DNA of 64,000 nucleotides from UA16 sp002292325 (GTDB taxonomy: Bacteria > Bacteroidota > Bacteroidia > Flavobacteriales_D > Sanyastnellaceae): NCBI GenBank assembly GCA_943788645.1, contig CALSRC010000015.1, positions 1 to 64,000 of the forward strand, in the 5' to 3' direction. Shown here piece after piece: positions 34,162 through 44,218 of this stretch (its first letter is position 1; each line of letters opens with the position of its first letter). The notes below the pieces were generated by a model that was given only the letters and a program-made list of their open reading frames with translations, was not told the DNA's origin and searched no databases. Made by a program: the position numbers and the translations under genes.

Positions 34162-35826
34162 ATGTCCACGACGGATCACATCAGTGCAGATCGACTCATT
34201 CGCACGTGGGTTGCATGCGGACTCACGCATGCGGTGGTGTCTCCGGGTTCTCGGAATGCTCCGTTGATTTTGGCTTTGTCCTCCCACCCATCCCTGGAGG
34301 TTGTGGTCGCCTTGGACGAACGGTCAGCAGCTCATTTAGCCTTGGGTATGGGCATTCAATCGGGACGTCCGGCACTCGTTGTATCTACTTCAGGGACCGC
34401 TGCAGTGAACCATGGGCCAGCCATTGCGGAGGCCTTCTACCAGGAAGTTCCTCTGATCAGTGTCACTGCGGATCGGCCCTCGAGAAACCGCAACTGGGGA
34501 TTGGGCCAAAGTGCCATGCAAACGGGTATGTTCGACGCACATACGCGCTGGTCGTGTGAGGTGACTGAATTCCAAAAAGACATCCATGACCTGGATGAAA
34601 TTGCCCGGACCGCTTGGGGAAAAAGCCAACAAGGTCCGGTACACATTAACATCTCGTTTGATGAGCCATTGTATGGCCAAAATGAATTCGTCAAAGGAAC
34701 TGGGCCTGTGTCAGAACCGTTGATTTTTCAGATGCCAGAGACTCAGCAGATGCCGGATGACTTGCAGGATATTGTATGCCAGCATGATCCACGGATTCTT
34801 TTGCACATTGGTCCGGTGGCATTGGGCCCGTCCCTTTCTACGGAGGTAGACGCGCTCATTGAGCGTTGTGCCGTGGTGGCAGATGTTTTTGGAGCCCATG
34901 GTTCAGGTGCTGAGTCGAGCACCATGCGTTGGATGTGTGGATGGGATCGACAAGCTGACGAACAGTGGATTCCGGATGCCATTGTGACCGTAGGACTTCC
35001 GCCAATGGACAAGCGATTTCGCAGTCTTATTGTGGATTGGGGGGTGCCTCATTGGCACTTGGGACATGAAGAGAATGATTGGAATATGTTTGGGTCCAAG
35101 GTGGGCCAATGGCGAATGGATGCCAAAAACGGCCTCAATGAGTTAGCCGATGCGTTGCCCGCATTCAACGGATACGCTCAACGTTGGGAGGTAAGGAGAA
35201 TCCAATTGGAGGCCGCGGACATGCGCTCCCGAAATGATGAATGGGTTGATTTTAACGTATACCGCTGGTTGGCAGAACACCTGCCCAAAGCGGGTCGCAT
35301 TCATTTTGCAAATTCTACCTCAGCTCGGTATGCACAGTGGTTTCAATGGAATGCATCGCGTCTGTGTGCGAACCGCGGAGTAGCGGGAATTGATGGTTGC
35401 CTGAGTACCGCTGTTGGAGATGCATTGATGGATTCTGACACGCCTGTTGTAGCCATCGTGGGGGATGCTGCATGGCTTTATGACCTCAACGGTTGGCATG
35501 TGAATCCCCGGCCGAATAACCTGAAAATCATTGTGATTAATAACGGTGGAGGCAACATCTTTCGGTGGTTAAAAGGTCCGGCTGATTCCGGATTGCTCGA
35601 ACGATTTTTTGAATCGGGTTTTGCGACAAATGTGCGCGGAACAGCTGAGCAGTTGGCCTTGCCTTATTTTTTGATTGATGGGTGGGATTCAATGGAAACA
35701 GGTTTTCAATCGTGGGCCAACAACTCAGGCTCCTGTTTGTTAGAAATTCAAACACCCGGAGAGGCTTCGGCAAACCATGTGCGCAATCATTGTGACACCA
35801 TGGGAGAATGGCTTCGGGATTCTTAA
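34162..35826 (+). CDS. menD: 2-succinyl-5-enolpyruvyl-6-hydroxy-3-cyclohexene-1-carboxylate synthase
   Basis: A ThDP-dependent enzyme joining isochorismate and 2-oxoglutarate. The 554-residue protein has the N-terminal GLTHAVVSPGSRNAPLILAL with the ThDP-activating region DERSAAHLALGMG, SGTAAVNHGPAIAEA, TADRPSRNRNWGLGQ, and the C-terminal cofactor site VGDAAWLYDLNGW with INNGGGNIF. A GTG at 34141 is in frame but lies upstream of the promoter box, so the ATG at 34162 is taken as start. Confidence 0.95.
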   Translation: MSTTDHISADRLIRTWVACGLTHAVVSPGSRNAPLILALSSHPSLEVVVALDERSAAHLALGMGIQSGRPALVVSTSGTAAVNHGPAIAEAFYQEVPLISVTADRPSRNRNWGLGQSAMQTGMFDAHTRWSCEVTEFQKDIHDLDEIARTAWGKSQQGPVHINISFDEPLYGQNEFVKGTGPVSEPLIFQMPETQQMPDDLQDIVCQHDPRILLHIGPVALGPSLSTEVDALIERCAVVADVFGAHGSGAESSTMRWMCGWDRQADEQWIPDAIVTVGLPPMDKRFRSLIVDWGVPHWHLGHEENDWNMFGSKVGQWRMDAKNGLNELADALPAFNGYAQRWEVRRIQLEAADMRSRNDEWVDFNVYRWLAEHLPKAGRIHFANSTSARYAQWFQWNASRLCANRGVAGIDGCLSTAVGDALMDSDTPVVAIVGDAAWLYDLNGWHVNPRPNNLKIIVINNGGGNIFRWLKGPADSGLLERFFESGFATNVRGTAEQLALPYFLIDGWDSMETGFQSWANNSGSCLLEIQTPGEASANHVRNHCDTMGEWLRDS

Positions 35827-35828
35827 AA

Positions 35829-36761
35829 ATGGTGAGAATGAAATCTTGGATTCAAGCATCTAGGTTGCGCACGTTGCCGCTTGCGACAGCCTGCGTCATG
35901 GTGGGAGGAGGTGTTTCATTTCGATTAGCGAGCGCTCAACCCCTTACAGCGCAGCGGTTTGGGATCGTTTTTGCTTCTATTTTAATGACCGTCATTTTTT
36001 TGCAGGTTTTATCGAACTGGGCGAACGATTGGGGAGACTACGAGAATGGAGCGGACGATGCTTCGCGCACCGATCGAGCCGTAGCGTCGGGTCGCATTTC
36101 GCCCGAATCCATGAAACGAGCAGTGAAACGTTTGTCTGCCCTGGCCTTGGCCTCGGGAGTTTCAGCCATTGCGTTGGCGCTTTGGGGAACGGATTTGATT
36201 TCTGCGGCATGGGGCGTGCTGGTTTTGGGCCTGCTCGCCATAGTGGCAGCTTTTCGTTATACCGCTGGAGCGAATCCTTATGGTTACAGAGGATATGGTG
36301 ACGTCATGGTGCTGGTATTTTTTGGTTGGATTGGTGTCGGAGGAACTGGGTTTTTGCTTTCGCACGACTGGGATTGGTCGTGGGTGTTGCCAGCGACGTG
36401 GTGCGGAGCCTTGAGCACGGCTGTATTGAATTTGAATAACATGCGCGATCACGTGAGCGATGAGCGAACAGGCAAGCGAACGTTGGTGGTTCAGATGGGA
36501 TGGCGAAACGCCAAGGTTTACCACACGGCATGCTTTTTCGTGGGGTGGATATGCTGGTGGATCTTTGCGTTGTACGTCGAGGCAGGTTTGTGGCGTGGCT
36601 TGGGATGGATCGCACTCATTAATGCCGTGCATGCAGCGCATGTCGTGCGCGTTTGGGGAACAGAGGAGCCTCAGGCGCTGGATGGTGAGTTAAAAAAAGT
36701 AGCACTTTCGACGGCTGTTGCGGCCCTCTTCATTTTACTGGCTCAAACAGGGGCAGCGTAA
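35829..36761 (+). CDS. menA: 1,4-dihydroxy-2-naphthoate polyprenyltransferase
   Basis: Attaches the polyprenyl chain to DHNA in the membrane. About 310 residues with eight or nine spans. The UbiA-family aspartate motifs are present: NWANDWGDYENGADDASRTDR in the first cytoplasmic loop region and NNMRDHVSDERTGKRTL in the second. The ATG at 35829 follows the menD stop by two bases; 35838 is another choice. Its TAA overlaps the menC ATG. Confidence 0.93.
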   Translation: MVRMKSWIQASRLRTLPLATACVMVGGGVSFRLASAQPLTAQRFGIVFASILMTVIFLQVLSNWANDWGDYENGADDASRTDRAVASGRISPESMKRAVKRLSALALASGVSAIALALWGTDLISAAWGVLVLGLLAIVAAFRYTAGANPYGYRGYGDVMVLVFFGWIGVGGTGFLLSHDWDWSWVLPATWCGALSTAVLNLNNMRDHVSDERTGKRTLVVQMGWRNAKVYHTACFFVGWICWWIFALYVEAGLWRGLGWIALINAVHAAHVVRVWGTEEPQALDGELKKVALSTAVAALFILLAQTGAA

Positions 36762-37840
36762 TGGATTCAATTGACAACTGTACGTTTGATTACTGCCGTC
36801 GCGATCTGCGTTTTCACGTGCCCGCGCAGACTTCGAGGGACACACTTCATTCGAAGCCGAGTTGGTTCATTCGGGTGAGGAACCATGCAGGGTTTGAAGG
36901 CTGGGGAGAATGCAGCATCATTCCCGGGCTCAGCCTGGATCAACCGCATGAAGTTGAGGCCTTTTTCGAACGGTGCGCAGCATCTAAAAAACTGGATGTA
37001 TCCGAAGTTCCCGAGCACCTGCCAGCGGTTCGTTTTGCAATCGAATCGGCGATTCGATGCCTTCATCTTGCGCAAGATTTAACTTATTTCCCCGGGTCCT
37101 TTAGACAGGGCACAGCGAGAATTCCGATGAATGGCCTCATTTGGATGGAAGAACCGGAAGGCATGTTGCGACAGGCCAAGCGGCTTTTGGATGCAGGATT
37201 TGAAACGCTCAAAATGAAAGTGGGCACGTTGCCATTTGATCAGGAATACGGCTGGCTTCGTGAACTCCGTGAAGAATCGGGGTCAACGAAGACCCTCAGG
37301 TGCGATGCCAATGGAGCATTTTCAGTGGAGGAGAATGGATGGTCTGTGATGCAAAAACTGGAGGCCTTGGCGGATTTGGAGTTTCATTCCATCGAACAAC
37401 CTCTGCATCCGACAGACCGGCCTCAATTGGCGCGTTTGTGTGCGGAAAGTCCCTTACCGATTGGATTGGATGAGTCCTTGATTGGAGTGCATGGCAAAGG
37501 CAAGGTTCGCTTGTTGGAAGATATCAAACCCCAGTTTCTGATTTTAAAGCCGAGCTTACTCGGAGGATTTGCGCCTTCCCAAGAATGGATAAGGCTGGCA
37601 GAGGAACGGGGAGTTGGATGGTGGGCCACTTCTGCATTGGAATCGAACCTGGGACTCTATGCCATTGCGCAATGGGTGAGTGATGGCCTTCAATCAAATG
37701 ACCCGCTTCTTCCCCAAGGGCTCGGAACTGGCGGGTTGTTTGAAAACAACATTCAAGGCAGCATGGAAATTGGTCACGGTGAGTTAGCGAACAAGGCGCA
37801 CATCAACGGTGCCTGGGACGCATTGCAAGCACTGATGTAA
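36761..37840 (+). CDS. menC: o-Succinylbenzoate synthase
   Basis: A 359-residue enolase-superfamily dehydratase that forms o-succinylbenzoate. The N-terminal capping domain has GWGECSIIPGL; the barrel carries LKMKVGTL (catalytic lysine), RCDANGAF, SIEQPL and GLDESL (metal ligands), and FLILKPSLLGGF (second lysine). Starts on the last bases of menA (TAATG), so tightly coupled. Confidence 0.92.
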   Translation: MDSIDNCTFDYCRRDLRFHVPAQTSRDTLHSKPSWFIRVRNHAGFEGWGECSIIPGLSLDQPHEVEAFFERCAASKKLDVSEVPEHLPAVRFAIESAIRCLHLAQDLTYFPGSFRQGTARIPMNGLIWMEEPEGMLRQAKRLLDAGFETLKMKVGTLPFDQEYGWLRELREESGSTKTLRCDANGAFSVEENGWSVMQKLEALADLEFHSIEQPLHPTDRPQLARLCAESPLPIGLDESLIGVHGKGKVRLLEDIKPQFLILKPSLLGGFAPSQEWIRLAEERGVGWWATSALESNLGLYAIAQWVSDGLQSNDPLLPQGLGTGGLFENNIQGSMEIGHGELANKAHINGAWDALQALM

Positions 37841-37846
37841 AGAAGT

Positions 37847-38899
37847 ATGAACGAAGGTCGAATTTTTCTTCAAGGTCGATGGTGGCCGTTGCAACCGGAA
37901 AGCATTCCAGCGCTTGAATCGGCAATCGCTGCTCCATGGGAACAGGACGTAGTAGATGTGTTGCGTTCTTGGTGGGATGACTCAGAATACCTAACGGTTA
38001 TGACCTCAGGCTCGACAGGGGACCCTCGACCGATCGACCATGCCAAGTCATCAATGGTGGAGAGTGCGCGCAGGACCTTGCACCATTTTGGATTACACCC
38101 TGGAGCGACGTCGGGGTTGGCCATGCCCGTTAAATTCATTGGCGGTATGATGATGCTGGTGCGCGCCATAGTAGGTAAACTGGATGTGGTGGCAGTGCAG
38201 CCACAGGCGTGCCCGAAATTCTTCGATTCACCCGATTGTTTGCTGGATTTTGTGCCGCTAACTCCCGCCCAAGCTCAAGCTTTGCATGCGACAGACCCTG
38301 ATCGTTGGCGTCGTATTCACTGCCTGTTGGTGGGTGGTGGAACCGTAAATCGCACGTGGTTGAAGTCGCTCAAGGATGGTCCCAGGATTGTCGAATCTTT
38401 CGGAATGACCGAAACCATTAGCCATTTTGCGCTGCGGACGTTGCACCCGAAAGCGGAGAAAGATTTTCATTGCTTGCCCGGTTTTCAGGTTTCTTCAGCC
38501 GAAAACGATGCTTTGGTGATTCAAGGACCTCATGGGCAGCGATGGGAAACAAGAGACGCGGCCCACGTTTCTTCCCCACACGCGTTCACATGGCTTGGAA
38601 GACTGGATGGAGTGGTCAATTCCGGTGGGATCAAAATACACCCCGAGCATGTTGAATCAATCTTGTCTTCGGTCATAGATCAACCTTTTAAATGCTTTGG
38701 AAAATTTGATGAGCATTGGGGTGAAATTCTAGTTTTGCGCATTCACGCCGAGACCGCCCCTCCCGATGCGGAGGCCATTCGAAGCCGGATATGGGCTCGG
38801 GCTGGGAATGATTTGTCAAAGCACCACAGCCCCAAAATCATTGAATGGGCACCTTTGCAGCAAACAAAAACTGGAAAATGGAAAATGCCTCTCCCATGA
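37847..38899 (+). CDS. menE: o-Succinylbenzoate-CoA ligase, short form
   Basis: An AMP-forming ligase that activates o-succinylbenzoate. At 350 residues it is much shorter than the Bacillus enzyme; the N-terminal part is reduced, as in many Bacteroidota. Seen are the P-loop-like TSGSTGDPRPIDH, VGGGTVNRTWL, SFGMTETISHFALR, the hinge WLGRLDGVVNSGGIKIHPE and the C-terminal lysine motif TKTGKWKM. Its TGA overlaps the rdgB ATG as ATGA. Confidence 0.92.
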   Translation: MNEGRIFLQGRWWPLQPESIPALESAIAAPWEQDVVDVLRSWWDDSEYLTVMTSGSTGDPRPIDHAKSSMVESARRTLHHFGLHPGATSGLAMPVKFIGGMMMLVRAIVGKLDVVAVQPQACPKFFDSPDCLLDFVPLTPAQAQALHATDPDRWRRIHCLLVGGGTVNRTWLKSLKDGPRIVESFGMTETISHFALRTLHPKAEKDFHCLPGFQVSSAENDALVIQGPHGQRWETRDAAHVSSPHAFTWLGRLDGVVNSGGIKIHPEHVESILSSVIDQPFKCFGKFDEHWGEILVLRIHAETAPPDAEAIRSRIWARAGNDLSKHHSPKIIEWAPLQQTKTGKWKMPLP

Positions 38900-39492
38900 A
38901 ATCTTTAGAAAAAAAACGAGTGGTTGTGTTTGCAACGCACAACGTAAATAAAGCGAGGGAGGTTCAGCAAATGCTGGGTCAATCCTTTGAAGTGAAAACC
39001 TTGACCGATATCGGATGCCATGAAGAAATTCCAGAGACGGCAACGACACTTGAGGGGAATGCACGGATTAAAGCCCAGCATGTGGTTGAAAATTATGGCC
39101 TCGATTGCTTTGCAGATGATACGGGATTGGAAGTTCAAGCGCTTGACGGGAGACCGGGTGTGCATACAGCGCGGTTTGCGGGTGAGGCCGCTACAGCATC
39201 AGACAACATGGTTAAATTACTCCAGGCGCTGGCAGATACCGAGAACAGGGAAGCCCGCTTCCGCACGGTTTTTTGCATGGTCCAATCTGGGCAAGAAACC
39301 TTCGTGGAAGGAATTTGTAATGGACACATTGCCCAGGAGAAATCAGGAGAAGATGGCTTTGGATACGATCCGGTATTCATCCCCGAAGGACGGGATTCAA
39401 CCTTCGCTGAAATGTCACCAGAAGATAAAAACGCTGTGAGCCACAGGGGAAAAGCCGTCCGTTCCATGGTGAACACCTTGTTGGAAAGCTAA
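38896..39492 (+). CDS. rdgB: RdgB/HAM1 XTP/dITP pyrophosphatase
   Basis: Removes deaminated purine nucleotides (XTP, dITP) from the pool. The 198-residue protein has VFATHNVNKAREVQQML (phosphate site), TLEGNARIKAQHV, FADDTGLEVQALDGRPGVHTARFAG (metal-binding acidic residues) and GFGYDPVFIPEG with SHRGKAVR at the end. The ATG at 38896 overlaps the menE stop and matches the family start; a longer frame begins at 38845 inside menE. Confidence 0.94.
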   Translation: MKSLEKKRVVVFATHNVNKAREVQQMLGQSFEVKTLTDIGCHEEIPETATTLEGNARIKAQHVVENYGLDCFADDTGLEVQALDGRPGVHTARFAGEAATASDNMVKLLQALADTENREARFRTVFCMVQSGQETFVEGICNGHIAQEKSGEDGFGYDPVFIPEGRDSTFAEMSPEDKNAVSHRGKAVRSMVNTLLES

Positions 39493-39555
39493 TGACTTCT
39501 GGGGTAATCACCTGAAAAAGATGTTGCATCTTTGTGACAGCAAAATCGAAGCCGC

Positions 39556-40510
39556 ATGAACTATTTGGAATTCGAAGAGCCGATCCGACAGCTCCGTGAA
39601 CAGCTTACCCAAGCCAAGGAGTTGCAGGGAACAGAGTGACGTTGATATGGAAGCTTTGGTTCAAGACCTTGAATCAAAAATCCGGGAAGTAACGGAAAGC
39701 ATTTATTCCAATTTGACCCCTTGGCAGCGTGTCCAAGTGAGCCGGCACCCTGACCGGCCTTATACCCTGAATTACATCGATGCCTTGACGGACGGGAATT
39801 TCATGGAATTGCATGGAGACCGAACGGTGAAAGATGACAAAGCAATGGTAGGAGGGTTTGGATTCATGGACGATCAGTGCGTCATGTTCATCGGTCAGCA
39901 GAAGGGTATTAACACGAAAATGCGCCAATATCGAAACTTCGGAATGGCCAACCCTGAAGGATACCGGAAGGCTTTGCGCTTGATGCGCTTGGCTGAAAAA
40001 TTTAACCGGCCGATTGTGACACTAATCGATACACCTGGAGCGTATCCTGGATTGGAGGCTGAAGAACGAGGCCAAGGAGAAGCCATTGCGCGAAATCTCA
40101 TCGAGATGTGTCAATTGCGTGTGCCCGTGATTTGCATCGTCATCGGTGAAGGCGCCTCAGGCGGCGCGCTTGGAATTGGCATTGGAGACCGGGTATTGAT
40201 GCTTGAGAACACCTGGTATTCAGTCATTAGCCCGGAATCATGCTCTTCCATTCTTTGGAGGAATTGGGAGCATAAAATGGAGGCTGCGGAGGCCCTAAAA
40301 TTAACGGGTTCCGACATGCAGTCATTGGGCCTCGTAGATGGCATTATTCCCGAACCGTTAGGAGGTGCACATGCGCAACCTGACGCGATGTTCAATCAAC
40401 TGAAGAAAGAAATCAAAAAGCACCTGAACAAGCTGGTTCCAATGGACTCTGATAAGCGAATCGACCAGAGAATTAGAAAGTTCTCAGCGATGGGGGTGGT
40501 AAATAGCTGA
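39556..40510 (+). CDS. accA: Acetyl-CoA carboxylase carboxyltransferase subunit alpha, one frame break
   Basis: AccA with AccD moves the carboxyl group from biotin to acetyl-CoA, the first committed step of fatty acid synthesis. The ATG at 39556 begins MNYLEFEEPIRQLREQLTQA, the family N-terminus, but the frame closes at 39637-39639. One extra G in GGG at 39627-39629 is the cause; removing it gives KELQEQSDVDMEALVQDLE and reads through to a normal end. Core motifs: ELHGDRTVKDD, GQQKGINT, DTPGAYPGLEAEERGQGEAIA, GEGASGGALGIG. The joined protein is about 318 residues. As the gene is essential, the break is almost surely an error. Confidence 0.92.
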
Positions 40511-40565
40511 CTATCTGCTTAGATTCCTTAGTTTTGCGCGAATTAGAAGATTCACACGTTTAAGA

Positions 40566-42279
40566 ATGAATTGTAACACATACACCTGGAAGCGGGTCCT
40601 TGACTGGGCTTTTGGCTTCCGTTTTGTTTTTGGCCGGCTGCACTGGATTGGGCAGCATGGAAAAGGAAATTGAAGCCATGGGGCTCGAAGCGACTCCTGA
40701 ACCCTTGATCCTGCGCGGCAATCAAGTCGAATTGGAAATCTCAGGAAAGTTCCCTGCGAAATACTTCGGGAAGAAGGTTAGCATCGAAGCCACTCCCGTG
40801 GTAACATGGGAAGGAGGAAGTTCTTCTTTCGACATGCAAGGTTTCCAGGGGGAAGACGCCGCTGGAAACTATACGGTTGTTTCCTACGAATCAGGAAAGT
40901 CATTTTCTTATTCGTCGGCGATCCCTTTCGATCCTGCAATGGAGGATGCTTCAGAGCTTGCTGTTCAGATTTCAGGTCGACAAGGCAATAAAAGCGCATC
41001 TTTTGATCCGATTGTTGTTGGAGCAGGCGTCATCACGACCCCGTTGTGGGTTCAATCCGATGATCAATTTATTCCCGTGAAGGATGAATTCCAGCGTGTT
41101 ATTACATACACCCAAGAGGCTACGATCAATTACAGCGTTCGATCAGCAGTTGTTCGCTCTGGAGAACTCCGTGACGAGGATTGGAAGGCGTTGACTGCAC
41201 TGATGAAATTGTCGGTTGAAGCGGATAGTGTGACCATCACCGGGGCGTCCATCGAATCGTATGCATCACCGGAGGGCGAGATTGCTCTGAATGAGGACCT
41301 CGCAAGCGATCGTGCGAGTTCTGCTGCTGAAGCGATGACGCGTGGGATGAAACGAATGAAGCTCACAGCAGATGATTCATTCTATGCGCTGGTTCCAAAG
41401 GGAGAAGATTGGCAGGGCTTCAAGTCATTGATGCAGTCTTCGAACATCGAGGATAAGAATTTGATTCTCCGCGTGCTCGAGATGTATACAGATAAGAACA
41501 AGCGCGAAGAGGAAATCAGAAACATCGCCAAGACGTATAAGGAAATTGAAAAGGACATCCTGCCTGCACTGCGTCGGTCTCAGCTCGTTGTTTCATACGA
41601 TGTTGAAGGTTACACAGATGAAGAGTTAAGAAATTACTCCATGAGCAACCCTGATATGCTGACAGCAGATGAACTGCTTTTTGCAGCGACACTGTTCGAT
41701 GACATGAATGATAAATTGACTATCTACCAGAGTGCTGCACGAGTCCATGCTGATGATTTCCGAGGATACAACAATGCAGGCTGTTGTCTTGCTGAGATGG
41801 GGCGAATGAATCAAGCATGGGAGTTGTTTGAGCAAGCTTTGGAATTGGACCGAAACAAAGCCGTCGTAAACAACGTGGCAGCTATTATGCGCAAGGACGG
41901 TGACATCGACGGTGCCATGAAGTTGCTGAACGAAGCTGCAGGAGCTGGTCCTGAGGTCGGTTACAACAAAGGAATCATCCTGATTCAAAAAGGAGATTAT
42001 GCTTCAGCGATTTCCAATATGGGCCGAGTGAGTACGGTAAATGTGGCTTTGGCAAAGCTGCTCAACGGCGATGCGGGTGCGGCAAAAACCACACTCGAAA
42101 ATGCAGGAGACGATAGCGCAGTTGCGCACTATGTACTGGCCATTGCGTGTGCACGATTGAACGATTCGGCGGGCGTTAAGAAGAACTTAAGCCAAGCCTT
42201 GGCGAAGGATCCAAGTTTGCGCAAGAAGGCGGAAAAGGATTTAGAGTTCCGCGACGTGCGTGAGGCCATCGGCATGTAA
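40566..42279 (+). CDS. TPR lipoprotein with OmpA-like segment, probably frame-broken at the start
   Basis: About 570 residues. The lipoprotein signal ends LASVLFLAGC. In the downstream frame only a TTG at 40600 is available and would give a signal without a basic start; the ATG at 40566 in the other frame reads MNCNTYTWKRVL and joins to TGLLASVLFLAGC if one G is removed at 40602. After a beta-rich part comes ASPEGEIALNEDLASDRASSAAE, close to the OmpA-like peptidoglycan-binding motif, then a coiled stretch and three or more TPR units (GYNNAGCCLAEMGRMNQAWELF). Probably a cell-envelope scaffold; function unknown. Confidence 0.75.
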
Positions 42280-42297
42280 TTCAAAAAGACTTCATTG

Positions 42298-42327
42298 AAA
42301 AGCCCCGGTTCGCTGGGGCTTTTTTTT
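42298..42327 (+). terminator. Intrinsic terminator after the TPR lipoprotein gene
   Basis: AAAGCCCC (42298-42306) pairs with GGGGCTTT (42315-42322) across a short loop, followed by a T-run to 42327. Clear rho-independent terminator. Confidence 0.92.
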
Positions 42328-42359
42328 GCTCCTCATTTGGAGAGCGGTACATTCGCTCC

Positions 42360-43688
42360 ATGTTAAGAATTGGATTTTTGGTGCGTGCGGTTGTCTTAAC
42401 GGCAACTGTGTTGGTCTCGGAGTCTTTGGTCGCTCAAGATAAGGTGAGGTCGGTTGAGGAATTTTTATTTGATTTGCCAGATGTCCGGTTTAAGGCCATT
42501 GCTCCGCCCTCGCATTTTCAGAAGGCATGGGCATTGCAAATACGTCAACCTCTGGATCATGCACATCCTGATGCAGGGAGCTTCTGGCAAAGGGTTTATG
42601 TCTCCCTTTTGGATGTCACCAGCCCAACGGTTTTGGTGACCGAGGGGTATGGTCGTGGGAATAATTATGCGAGCGAATTAGCTCAAGAAGTCGGTGCCAA
42701 CCAAGTAGTGGTGGAACACCGGTATTATGGCGAGAGCATGCCGGATTCATTGGATTATCGTTATTTGAATATTCGACAGGCTACAGCGGATTTACATCGT
42801 ATACGGACTTTATTGGGAGCTTACTTTCAGTCACCTTGGCTTGCGTCGGGCATCAGTAAGGGCGGGCAGACAACGATTTATTATCGGTACTTTTATCCGG
42901 ATGACGTCGTGGCGAGCGTTCCCTATGTTGCGCCCATTAATTTGTCCTTGGAAGATGATAGGATCTACTCATTTTTAAACACGGTAGGCAGTCGAAAATG
43001 TCGCAGCCGAATTGAAGATATTCAATTGCGCATTCTGACTGATTATGACGCGAGTCTATTGCGGTTGAAATGGCATGCGAAGGGAGAGGGATTGCGGTTT
43101 GATTACTTGACTTTGGAAGAGGCCTTTGAATATGCCGTCCTGGAATATCCTTTTTCCTTCTGGCAGTGGGGCGCAGATTGTGCAGATATTCCTGATGCAA
43201 ATGCGGATCTAGAAGAGGTGTTGGATCACTTTTTGACGGTAAGTGGTATGGGTTTTTTCTCAGACGAGGGCATGGAGGGTTATGCATCTCACTATTACCA
43301 ATGCGCTGCTGAATTTGGTTACTACGGCTACGAAACCCATTCGTTTAAGGAATTACTTCGCGCATTGCCTACGAGCCACAATCCCTCTGCAATTTTCACT
43401 CCCAATCACATGGACGTGGTCTACGACGGAGGAGCATTGGCAGATTCCGTGTACCATTGGGTGGAAGAGAAAGGGGACGGATTTATCTACATCAACGGTG
43501 CGTTGGATACCTGGAGTGCGACGGCGATGCCTGCAAACCCGAGTCGTGATGCATTGTATTTTTTCCTAGAAGGTGAAAGCCACGGGTCGGCGCGGATGCG
43601 GAACATGGTTGACGCGCAAAGAGATGCTGTCAAGAATTCTTTAGAACGTTGGTTGGGCAGCTCCGTAACAGGAGCTCTAGCCGATTGA
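42360..43688 (+). CDS. S28/S37-type secreted serine peptidase
   Basis: A 442-residue exported protein; signal peptide of about 25 residues ending SLVAQ. The alpha/beta-hydrolase core shows VEHRYYGESMPDSLDYRYL, the nucleophile elbow ASGISKGGQTTIYYR, an aspartate in YINGALDTWSATAM and a histidine in LEGESHGSARM, matching the S28/S37 group of prolyl and tripeptidyl peptidases. It should trim peptides in the periplasm. It stands alone, after a terminator and convergent with the next gene, whose stop it overlaps slightly. Confidence 0.85.
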   Translation: MLRIGFLVRAVVLTATVLVSESLVAQDKVRSVEEFLFDLPDVRFKAIAPPSHFQKAWALQIRQPLDHAHPDAGSFWQRVYVSLLDVTSPTVLVTEGYGRGNNYASELAQEVGANQVVVEHRYYGESMPDSLDYRYLNIRQATADLHRIRTLLGAYFQSPWLASGISKGGQTTIYYRYFYPDDVVASVPYVAPINLSLEDDRIYSFLNTVGSRKCRSRIEDIQLRILTDYDASLLRLKWHAKGEGLRFDYLTLEEAFEYAVLEYPFSFWQWGADCADIPDANADLEEVLDHFLTVSGMGFFSDEGMEGYASHYYQCAAEFGYYGYETHSFKELLRALPTSHNPSAIFTPNHMDVVYDGGALADSVYHWVEEKGDGFIYINGALDTWSATAMPANPSRDALYFFLEGESHGSARMRNMVDAQRDAVKNSLERWLGSSVTGALAD

Positions 43689-44218
43689 GTCAGCAATGGG
43701 CATGCCCATTTTGAGTGCCGCATCCCATAATACAATCCCGGCGCATACGCTGACATTGAGGCTCTGCTTGACACCGAATTGAGGGATTTCAATGGCAATG
43801 TTTGCGGAAGCTGTGGTTGAATGCTCAACACCCTCGAACTTCGTTTCCAAATACAAAAGCCCATTTTTCACCAGGCTTCGGAGACCAGTCGTTTAACATG
43901 ATGCTCGACTCGGTTTGTTCGATTACGGCGATTTGGAAGCCTTCGGACGCGCAATACCTCTATCGCATTCAAAGCCGATTCATGGCCTCTCCAAGGAACG
44001 TGCTCTGAGGAACCGAGTGCGCTTTTGAGGATGTCTCTGTGCGGTGGGTTTACCGTGTATCCGCACAAGTCGATGCCATCAATTCGAAATGCATCTCCCG
44101 TCCGAAAGAAGGCCCCCACGTTTTGCCCGGAACGGATGTTTTCCAATACGAAACGAACCGCAAGCTTTGGCGCATCTGCATACGCATCTGAAGATAGCCG
44201 ATGACGTTCTGGACTCAT
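43677..44218 (-). CDS. TrmH (SpoU)-family RNA methyltransferase, frame-broken twice
   Basis: A knot-fold 2'-O-methyltransferase acting on tRNA or rRNA. Joined length about 179 residues. Motif 1 is FVLENIRSGQNVGAFFRTGDAF; motif 2 is FVFGNEVEGV and motif 3 is IEIPQFGVKQSLNVSVCAGIVLW. Two one-base insertions spoil the frame, a C near 43945 and a C near 43836 (coding-strand view); removing both joins LRVEGFQIAVIEQTES to the C-terminal part. The start overlaps the uvrB stop by four bases, so it is co-translated with uvrB. Which RNA position it modifies is not known. Confidence 0.88.
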
